This document shows, one piece after another, positions 18,123 through 26,350 of a stretch of 64,000 bases of DNA; the stretch's first letter is position 1; each line of letters begins with the position of its first letter. The notes beneath the pieces are model-generated. The model was given only the letters and a program-made list of their open reading frames with translations, did not search any database and had not been told where the DNA came from. Origin of the DNA: Deltaproteobacteria bacterium (GTDB taxonomy: Bacteria > Myxococcota > Kuafuiibacteriia > Kuafuiibacteriales > Kuafuiibacteriaceae); assembly GCA_016713425.1 (NCBI GenBank), contig JADJPE010000005.1, forward strand, positions 1,736,001 to 1,800,000, in the 5' to 3' direction. The position numbers and the translations under genes were made by a program.

Positions 18123-19040
18123 GTGGAAGTTCGTAGCTCGGCGCGCTGGGTTCGTGACAAGACGATCATTGGAGATGTGCTTCGCACGCCTTGGCGTGCC
18201 CTTCGAGGTCTTGGGGTTCGTCTTCCGCGGACTCTTTATCAGCATCTCGGTTCGCGCGGGATCTTCAGCGTTTCAATCCCCGGCGGCGGTCAGTTTCGAT
18301 GGCGCTCCTACGGTCACGTGGTTGAAAACTGCGTCTATTGGGATGGACTCCAAGGTTACGAGCCTGAGTCGGTGGAGCCATGGGTTGCGCTCGCTCGGCG
18401 CGCCCGCGTTGTGCTGGACATAGGGGCGAACACGGGATACTTCGCCTTGCTGGCCGCGGCGGCATCCGAGGGCGCTGCGGTGTACGCCTTCGAACCGGTT
18501 TCGCGCGTTGCTGCCAAGCTGCGGGCGAACGCGGAATTGAATCCGAATCTCAAGATCGAGATTGTCGAGAAGGCGGTGGGCGCCGAAACAGGATTGGCGC
18601 CCATCTTTGATCCGGGTGGCGTGCATTGTTACTCCGCCAGCCTGGATGGCGCATTCCTGAAGGGAGAAAAGGAGAGCTACTCGGTTTCCGTCGTTCGGGT
18701 GGACGACTTCCTGTCGGAGCGTGGGGTGAGGAACGTGGATCTCGTCAAGCTCGACGTTGAGGGCCTGGAGGATTCAGCCCTTGATGGTATGCAGGAACTC
18801 TTACGGACGTCGCGGCCTGCCCTGATGATCGAGGTTCTTCAGCGTTCCAAAGATCGGCTGCTTCAGCAGCTTCAGGAGCTGGTTTCTGCGGGCTACGGGT
18901 ACTACCTGTTGAATCATGGATCTATGGTTCGACTTGAGCGTGTAGAACGTGCCGGTCGTGCTCGAAATGTCTTGCTCTGCCCGCCCGAGCGCCTATGCGA
19001 CGAAATCAAGGCAAGGATCTCCGTGTCGCGTGCATCGTGA
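18123..19040 (+). CDS. FkbM-family methyltransferase
   Basis: A 305-residue SAM-dependent methyltransferase. The FkbM domain starts with VVLDIGANTGYFALLAA (motif I), then AAVYAFEPVSRVAAKL, then VVRVDDFLSERGVRNVDLVK and LDVEGLEDSALDGM, the last being the conserved D-V-E-G block. FkbM-type enzymes in surface polysaccharide loci usually O-methylate sugars. GTG at 18123 follows the glycosyltransferase stop by 59 bases, so co-transcription is likely. Confidence 0.87.
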   Translation: MEVRSSARWVRDKTIIGDVLRTPWRALRGLGVRLPRTLYQHLGSRGIFSVSIPGGGQFRWRSYGHVVENCVYWDGLQGYEPESVEPWVALARRARVVLDIGANTGYFALLAAAASEGAAVYAFEPVSRVAAKLRANAELNPNLKIEIVEKAVGAETGLAPIFDPGGVHCYSASLDGAFLKGEKESYSVSVVRVDDFLSERGVRNVDLVKLDVEGLEDSALDGMQELLRTSRPALMIEVLQRSKDRLLQQLQELVSAGYGYYLLNHGSMVRLERVERAGRARNVLLCPPERLCDEIKARISVSRAS

Positions 19041-19226
19041 ATTGGCGCACGGGGTGGTCGAGAGCTTGTACCCCGGTCTTTAAGCCGCCAGCAGTGCGAG
19101 TTCATCCGCCGCTTGCTCGTTCCTGGAGAAGCACACGGTCGTGCACTCGGGCTTTGTGATTAGTACAGCGCGCTTCGAAGCGAGGCGGACCTCGATGAGA
19201 TGAGGACGACGGGTCGTTTCGAGGCG

Positions 19227-19691
19227 TTAGGTGAGTCGGATCTGAAGCTTTTTGCTCGACAGGCCGAGCATGGCCAATCCGAGGAGCGCATACGCGCCGG
19301 GTGCGAGAACGGGCGGGGCGTGGAGCGAGAGGGCTTCGACGAAGTTTTCCCAGGTGAATCCGGCTTCGCTGACGGCGCTCATGAGTGGCGCTCCGTGGAG
19401 GATTGTGCCGACGACGCCCACGACGATGGATAGGCTGCCAAAGATGATGAGGATGCCGCTCATCAGTCGTTCGGACCCGACCAGCGAGGCAGCGATCAGG
19501 AGGATGCCCGCCGCACCGGCGAAGCCGACCGGTACCCACTGGCTCGCGTGTCCACCGCTTCCGCTGACGAAGTGCGCGATCGCGACGTCGAGGCCGAGAC
19601 CTGGATATAGGCTTCCAAGCACGAACGCGAGCGCGCGCTTTGTTCCCCATGCTTCGAGTTTGGCGAGCAGGCCCCGGTTTCCGCTTCCCAT
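19227..19691 (-). CDS. small polytopic membrane protein, unknown function
   Basis: A 154-residue protein with about four hydrophobic helices: ALAFVLGSLYPGLGLDVAIA, VPVGFAGAAGILLIAASLVG, LMSGILIIFGSLSIVVGVVG, and LAPGAYALLGLAMLGLSS near the C-terminus. I do not recognise the family. ATG at 19691 is preceded by a GGAA element; the frame extends upstream but with polar residues. It is the last gene of the minus-strand group that begins with the Daro_2409-type glycosyltransferase, so an envelope or polysaccharide role is likely only by location. Confidence 0.6.
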   Translation of the reverse strand: MGSGNRGLLAKLEAWGTKRALAFVLGSLYPGLGLDVAIAHFVSGSGGHASQWVPVGFAGAAGILLIAASLVGSERLMSGILIIFGSLSIVVGVVGTILHGAPLMSAVSEAGFTWENFVEALSLHAPPVLAPGAYALLGLAMLGLSSKKLQIRLT

Positions 19692-19820
19692 GACGTTCCG
19701 ACTACGGAGCTTCGGGCTGCGTGTTACGGTTGGCAACCCGTCAGTTGTCCATCGATGACGCTGTCGACGGGACGACGTCCATCGATGCTGGTCACAGTGT
19801 TGTCGGTGGTCAGCCGGCAG

Positions 19821-21074
19821 TCAGAGGGGCGGTGGGGGTATGATGACTGGCGGGATGATCTCGTCGGAGACCATCATGAGCAAGAGGTCGGCGAAGAACT
19901 TGGTGGCCCAGTTCGGGTACTCGAAGCGTGAGTATCGGCCCCAGAGCGGGACGGAGCCGGCGAGACTTCCGTCTTCGGGGCCGCCGGTTCCACTGACGGC
20001 GTGGTTGCGCTTCAAGAAGCGCAGCGCGCGCTCGACCGCGCTCGACCAGCGACCTTCGACGCCGATCTGATCGAGACGTCGCCAAACGAGTGCGGTTTGG
20101 GCGAGGCCGGTGAGACAGCAGTAGTCGCCTTGTGGGCGCCATCCGCCGCCGAATTCGCCAGCCAGGAAGCCGTCTTCGCGTTGCGCTTCTACCAGGGCAT
20201 TGGCTGCGACGCGTGCGATCTCGATATACTTCTCCTGCCCGAGCAGGATGCCGGCTTCGAGGAAGCCGCGCATGGCGTACGCGATCGTGTGCGTGAACGG
20301 GTTGTCGCCGGAGCGAAATCCGTTCGAGCGAAACCAACCCGAGGTTGTGACCTGACCTTCCGCCCAGGACAAAGCGAGGCGGCAGCCGTCGATGAGCGCC
20401 GTATCGCCGGTGAGGATTCCGGTGCGAAGCAACGCCCACGCGGCACGCGTGTTGTACGTATGAGGAATGTTGTTGTGCGTGCTTCGGCGCCAGCATCCGT
20501 CTGGATCTTGTTTCTCGAGCATCCATTGGCCAGCGCGGTGGGCCGCTTCGAGATAGGTCGACGAGGACGACGGCGAGGACGACGGCGAGGGCATCGATGA
20601 CGGGCCCCCGAACTCCAGATGACCAGCGATGAGGCCATGCATGATCTGCCCGGTGTTGAAGATGACGGGTTCGCTGCCCGACTCCCCGAAGTGTCCCGGA
20701 AAGGCACCGCTTTCGCACTGAATCGAGAGTTCCCAATCCAAGATACGTCGGGCGCGCAACCGCAGTGTCTCTCGATTGAGGACGCGTGCCGCGGCGAGCC
20801 AAGTCTCCACGATGTAGCCACTCGTTTCTGGGTAGCTCGGCAGCCAGCCGTCGGCGAAGGTCCATCCGGCCGACACGCCGCCGGCGTCGACTTCTCCGTT
20901 GCGGATGTCCTGAGCGCGAATCAGCCATTCGATGGCGGCTTCGAGATGGATGTGGTTCGGACGTTCGGGTTGAGACGACGGGCGAGCGAGGTCTCGGGTG
21001 AGGACCCGCCAATGCCTCCACGACTGGATCTTCACTTGAGCGTTAAGCATTGCCCTCATGCGAGAAAGTTTCAT
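19821..21074 (-). CDS. (alpha/alpha)6-toroid protein of a polysaccharide locus, function unknown
   Basis: About 417 residues of repeated helical hairpins with aromatic/acidic loops: AIEWLIRAQDIRNG, GYIVETWLAAARVL, AAHRAGQWMLEKQDPDGCW, YNTRAAWALLRTGI and GDYCCLTGLAQTALVWRRL. This fits the (alpha/alpha)6-toroid fold of glycoside hydrolases, polysaccharide lyases and terpene-cyclase-like proteins. ATG at 21074 has AGGAA five bases upstream; a TTG at 21101 overlapping the glycosyltransferase stop is the alternative. A serine-rich tract (SPSSSPSSSS) interrupts one inter-helix loop. Processing of the exopolysaccharide is the natural inference; no catalytic residues can be named with confidence. The C-terminus is proline-rich. 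Confidence 0.6.
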   Translation of the reverse strand: MKLSRMRAMLNAQVKIQSWRHWRVLTRDLARPSSQPERPNHIHLEAAIEWLIRAQDIRNGEVDAGGVSAGWTFADGWLPSYPETSGYIVETWLAAARVLNRETLRLRARRILDWELSIQCESGAFPGHFGESGSEPVIFNTGQIMHGLIAGHLEFGGPSSMPSPSSSPSSSSTYLEAAHRAGQWMLEKQDPDGCWRRSTHNNIPHTYNTRAAWALLRTGILTGDTALIDGCRLALSWAEGQVTTSGWFRSNGFRSGDNPFTHTIAYAMRGFLEAGILLGQEKYIEIARVAANALVEAQREDGFLAGEFGGGWRPQGDYCCLTGLAQTALVWRRLDQIGVEGRWSSAVERALRFLKRNHAVSGTGGPEDGSLAGSVPLWGRYSRFEYPNWATKFFADLLLMMVSDEIIPPVIIPPPPL

Positions 21075-21097
21075 GAATTCCTGCCGTCCCTGGGCGA

Positions 21098-22684
21098 TCA
21101 ATGACCGCGCAACACGCTTTCGTATACCGCGCCGTATCGTCGGACGGATACGTCCCAGTTTCGCTCAGTCTCCACGAATCGACGTCCGGCGGCGGCCATG
21201 GCCGGCCATGCTTCCTGGTGGGCGAGTGCCTGGAGAACTCGCTGTGCGAGCGCGTGGCTGCTGTCGGCGGCGAAAAGGTAGCCGGTGATGCCGTCGCGAA
21301 TGAGCTCTTGGTGACCTCCGACGTTGGACGCGACCAATATCTTGCCTTGCGCCATCGCTTCGAGTGGCTTGAGTGGCGTGACGAGTTCGGTCAGGCGGAT
21401 CGAGTGCCGAGGATAGACCAAGAGATCGACGAGGTTGTAGTACAGCGAAACTTTGTGGTGGGGAACGCGTCCCGTGAAGATCATCTTGTCCGCGACGCCG
21501 ATCTGCTCGGCTTCGGCACGCCAAGCAGCTTCCGCTGAGCCTCCGCCGACCATGAGCACGCGCACGTCGGGCGCGGCGGCGAGGATCTCAGGCAGAGCTC
21601 GAACAAGGAGGTCGAGTCCCTCGTAGGCGTAGAAAGAACCGATGAATCCGAGGACTCGACAGCCGTCCAGGCCGAGCTCCCGCCGCAGACGACTGGCTTC
21701 TGATGCGGGACCTTCTGATGCGAGACCTTCTGATGCGGGACCTTCTGATGCGGGACCTTCTGATGCGGGACCTTCTGATGCGGGACCTTCTGACGTGGGA
21801 CCTTCTGACGTGGGACCTTCTGATGTGGGACCTTCTGATGCGGAGCCTCTGGCTACGGAACGATCGGGTGAGGCGCCGAAAAGTGAGGCGCCCACGGGTG
21901 CAGAGGCGCGCGGAGGCCTCATCGAGAAGGCTCGGATGTCCACGGCGTTCGGAATGACGGTGACCTTGGAGCTCGAAATGCCGCGCGCGATGATGTCGTT
22001 GCGCAAACCTTCGCAGATCGTCGTGATGTGGTCGGCGCGTCGAATGGCCAACGTTTCGAGGTTGCGCGTGGCGCGATAGCGGACATCGCCATCTTCTGTG
22101 GTTCCGTGGTCGACGGCTGCGTCTTCCCAGAAGGCACGAATCTCGTAGACCACCGGGATATGAAGCTTGCGTCCAACCCAAAGCGTCGGGATGGCGTTGA
22201 GCACGGGTGAGTGTACGTGCAGGATGTCGGGTCGAATCGAACACGCGACCTCAGACAGCCGACGGGCCAGCGCGCGCATGAGCCCGAGCTCTCGGAGGCC
22301 GCTCCTTGTCCTCGGATCGTACAGCGTGCGGAAGAAGTCGAGATCGCCGACCATCTCTGTCGCCTTCTCGCTGTGCCCTTGTTTCGGACTGGTTAGATGA
22401 TAGGTCCTCCAGCCGAGTGCACGCTGGGCGCGCAGAATGGCCTCGGTCCGGAACGAATAGCCGCTGTGTAGTGGAATCGAATGGTCGAGGACGTGGAGCA
22501 CCCGGAGTCCAGGCAAGAGCGCGGGCTGGGGGGCGGGGGGCTCGATCTCCGCGCTCGTGTTGCGGCTGACGCTGCGGCTGACGCCGCGGCTGGTGTCGGC
22601 GAGCGTACCTCTCGATCTTTCTGGAAGCCCTTCGGGTGGTAGCCCTGCCGCATCCGGATCGTCGATGCTGTTGTTTCCCCTCAT
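21098..22684 (-). CDS. exosortase A-associated glycosyltransferase, Daro_2409 type
   Basis: GT-B transferase whose core starts with LRVLHVLDHSIPLHSGYSFR, the hallmark of the PEP-CTERM/exosortase A-associated Daro_2409 family. Further features are WRTYHLTSPKQ, ILHVHSPVLNAIPTLWVGRK, VTVIPNAVDI at the hinge, GFIGSFYAYEGLDLLVRA in the donor domain, and TPLKPLEAMAQGKILVASNV. ATG at 22684 gives 528 residues including a polar, repeat-bearing leader of about 50 residues. A run of nine SEGP(T/A) units (21700-21846) is inserted between the two Rossmann domains, where family members have only a short linker. It is divergent from guaA and heads a minus-strand group. Confidence 0.85.
   Translation of the reverse strand: MRGNNSIDDPDAAGLPPEGLPERSRGTLADTSRGVSRSVSRNTSAEIEPPAPQPALLPGLRVLHVLDHSIPLHSGYSFRTEAILRAQRALGWRTYHLTSPKQGHSEKATEMVGDLDFFRTLYDPRTRSGLRELGLMRALARRLSEVACSIRPDILHVHSPVLNAIPTLWVGRKLHIPVVYEIRAFWEDAAVDHGTTEDGDVRYRATRNLETLAIRRADHITTICEGLRNDIIARGISSSKVTVIPNAVDIRAFSMRPPRASAPVGASLFGASPDRSVARGSASEGPTSEGPTSEGPTSEGPASEGPASEGPASEGPASEGLASEGPASEASRLRRELGLDGCRVLGFIGSFYAYEGLDLLVRALPEILAAAPDVRVLMVGGGSAEAAWRAEAEQIGVADKMIFTGRVPHHKVSLYYNLVDLLVYPRHSIRLTELVTPLKPLEAMAQGKILVASNVGGHQELIRDGITGYLFAADSSHALAQRVLQALAHQEAWPAMAAAGRRFVETERNWDVSVRRYGAVYESVLRGH
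21700..21846 (-). repeat. 15-bp tandem repeat array inside a glycosyltransferase gene
   Basis: About nine and a half copies of a 15-bp unit (tctgatgcgggacct on the plus strand), with third-position variants. It is in frame and encodes S-E-G-P-(T/A) repeats. Because the unit is a multiple of three, copy-number changes would alter linker length without breaking the gene. Confidence 0.9.
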
Positions 22685-22789
22685 GCCATTATCCACGGCT
22701 GTCCCCCGCCTCCATCTTAAGTCGAGCCAGCGCCTCGAGGAAAGGCCGCTGAGGTGTGGCGAGGTGAGGCAACATGCGGCGCTCGTGAT

Positions 22790-24427
<1,638 letters not shown>

Positions 24428-24655
24428 ATCGCGAGCGGCTCATTGCTCCAGAAGAATCTTTGCGCCATACCCCCCCGACTTTCGTTTCCGCGGAGCCGAC
24501 CGAAGCTGCGGGAGCGGGCCCACATCGAGCTGTTGTTGTGCCCTGCGCGTGAACCGCCGGACGAGGTCTCGACGAGCGAGCGAGAAACCGCGGAACATAG
24601 ACAAGTCTCGAATCCGTCGTGCAAGCTTCGGAACATGGTGAACGAGGCAGGTCCG

Positions 24656-25372
24656 ATGAAGGCCAGCGATCCGGCTGGACCACCCTTGGGCACCGGTGAA
24701 CTCGAGTGCGCCACCGCAAGTCGCGTTCCCCGCGTCGTTCCTTCCTACTGGGTCATCGCCATCGCATCCACGGTGCTGGGTACAGTCGGCTCCGACGTAT
24801 TCGCTGTCCAAGGCGGTCTCGGGTACGGGGCCAATCTCCTCGTGTTTCTTGCGCTGTTTCTGATCGTTCTTCGGCTCAAGCTTTCCGCCCGACGTCATGG
24901 TCCTCTTGCGTACTGGGTGTTGTTCACCGCTTCGGCGATGGTTGGCACGACGGGTTTCGGCTTCATCGATCGGGTGTTCTCGCTCGGCTATGCGTCCGGC
25001 TCAGGCCTACTGGCGCTCTTCTTAGTGGTCATCTTGGCCTTATGGTACGAGAATCAGGAACCATCGCGATCTGTGGAGCGCGTTCAGACGGCAAGCGACG
25101 AAGCGATCTACTGGGTCGCGTTTCTCGTTGCGAACACGCTCGGCACGTCAGCCAGCCACTTCTTGTCACGTGAATTGGGCATCGGCGTCATGCAGCGAGC
25201 CATCCTCATCGGCGGTCTCCTGCTTCTCGCGGCGCTGGCCCACCGCCTGACAAAGCTGTCCAGTGCCTTTTGGTTTTGGACCGCCGTCGTCCTAACCCGG
25301 CCGCTTGGCGCAGCCTTCGCCGCAATGCTCGTCGAGTCGCCGGTTAAGGGCGGGTTGAGCCTCGGCGCCTAG
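24656..25372 (+). CDS. DUF347-repeat (COG4705-type) membrane protein
   Basis: About 238 residues with four related two-helix units, each beginning with an aromatic-Trp segment and a G-T motif: SYWVIAIASTVLGTVGSDVF, YWVLFTASAMVGTTGFGFI, YWVAFLVANTLGTSASHFL and FWFWTAVVLTRPLGAAFAA. This is the pattern of DUF347 membrane-anchored proteins, whose function is not established (some are linked to metal tolerance). ATG at 24656 has GAGG eight bases upstream; ATG at 24635 is an alternative. It follows guaA on the same strand by about 230 bases, so a separate promoter is possible. Confidence 0.75.
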   Translation: MKASDPAGPPLGTGELECATASRVPRVVPSYWVIAIASTVLGTVGSDVFAVQGGLGYGANLLVFLALFLIVLRLKLSARRHGPLAYWVLFTASAMVGTTGFGFIDRVFSLGYASGSGLLALFLVVILALWYENQEPSRSVERVQTASDEAIYWVAFLVANTLGTSASHFLSRELGIGVMQRAILIGGLLLLAALAHRLTKLSSAFWFWTAVVLTRPLGAAFAAMLVESPVKGGLSLGA

Positions 25373-25427
25373 TCAGCTGTCTCTGAAGTCTGTGGCGGAA
25401 TCGGCGGCGCAGTTGGAGTCCACACCG

Positions 25428-25643
25428 AAGAGCCGCACGCACTGGAGTACGCGGAAGATGGCAAAGCAGGCAGGAATCAGCGCCTCGTCGGTGAGCCGCA
25501 TCTGGCGCGCGCAATCTTCGCGTTAACGGCGACCCGACCAAAGTGGGGAATGACCAGGCATCTTCCAATTCGTCGAATACTTCAACAGGGTGCTCGCCAA
25601 GCCGTTCCGCTGGACCTATACGGGTAGGCCGCTCCAGGCATGA
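25428..25643 (+). pseudogene. IS630-family transposase remnant
   Basis: Two pieces of an IS630 transposase survive within the 403-base gap between genes. First comes KSRTHWSTRKMAKQAGISAS continuing SSVSRIWRAQ, the second helix-turn-helix region, which ends at an in-frame TAA. Then FQFVEYFNRVLAKPF continuing RWTYTGRPL, the family's C-terminal end, stops at TGA 25641-25643. Everything between, including the catalytic DDE core, is deleted. The element is dead; no terminal repeats were seen. Confidence 0.8.
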
Positions 25644-25775
25644 GATCGGACGCGCATCCGCGGTGGTCCATCCGCTGCGTTCGACCGGAACGATTTCCGG
25701 AGCGAACGTCGTGGACAGAGCCGAGCGGCTTCCGCAGATCATCCGTATGAAGGAGACAACATCGCCACGCGACTC

Positions 25776-26105
25776 GTGGACTTTGGAGCGTCGGTCGTCC
25801 GGCTCGTGGCCGCGCTCCCGCAAGATCGCCCTGGCAAGCACATTGCCGATCAGCTTCTTCGCTCGGCCACGTCGGGCGGGTCCAACTACGAGGAGGCTCG
25901 GAGCGCCCAGAGCCGGCGAGACTTCGTGCACAAGGTGAGCCTCGCGGCCAAGGAGATGCGCGAATCGGTCTATTGGCTCGGCCTGGTCCAACGCGCGAAC
26001 CTGGCCCCTCAATACGAGATCCCGCCGTTGCTCCGCGAGGCCGGCGAGCTGGTCGCAATCCTGATGAGCTCCGCAAAGACGGCGGGCTCTGACGAATCCC
26101 GCTGA
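25776..26105 (+). CDS. four-helix-bundle protein (23S rRNA intervening-sequence protein family)
   Basis: A 109-residue protein with the family signature: FGASVVRLVAALPQDRPGKH, then IADQLLRSATSGGSNYEEAR, then DFVHKVSLAAKEMRESVYWL. Members form pentameric four-helix bundles; their cellular role is unknown in most cases. The first helix appears to start slightly upstream (ATRLVDF), but the only usual start codon nearby is GTG at 25776; an AAGGAG sits about 20 bases before it. It is flanked by an IS630 remnant and by a large inverted repeat, so this is a mobile or unstable segment. Confidence 0.82.
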   Translation: MDFGASVVRLVAALPQDRPGKHIADQLLRSATSGGSNYEEARSAQSRRDFVHKVSLAAKEMRESVYWLGLVQRANLAPQYEIPPLLREAGELVAILMSSAKTAGSDESR

Positions 26106-26119
26106 GCACTCATTCCGAT

Positions 26120-26312
26120 GCCCGGTTCACATTCACATTCCCCGCTCCGATTGCTGTTCCCCGTCCCCTGTTCCCAGCTCCCAGCCCCCAGCTCCTCTCC
26201 GTTGTCGCCCATCGTCCGGGAGTGATTGGCGTCGCATGAACGGGGACCCGGGAGCAGGGAACCGGGCATGAGGAACGCGAATCGGAGCGGGGAATGTGAA
26301 TGTGAACCGGGA
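26120..26312. repeat. 32-bp perfect inverted repeat flanking a repeat-rich spacer
   Basis: The arm at 26120-26151 is the exact reverse complement of the arm at 26281-26312, 32 of 32 positions, separated by 129 bases. The spacer carries imperfect copies of ttccc/agctccc-type sequence. No reading frame of note crosses it. It lies between a four-helix-bundle gene and the 3' end of the GltJ-like gene, so it could be a long hairpin terminator, a MITE-like element or a recombination product. Confidence 0.85.
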
Positions 26313-26350
26313 ACAGTGAACGAAGGGATCGGCATTTCGGCCGAGCACAT

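Noticed and set aside
19083..19229. Minus-strand frame of 48 codons (RLASKRAVLITKPECTTVCF and neighbours) ending at a TAA
   Set aside because: It looks somewhat protein-like but has no start codon and no family I can name. It may be a remnant, which is not supportable as a gene.
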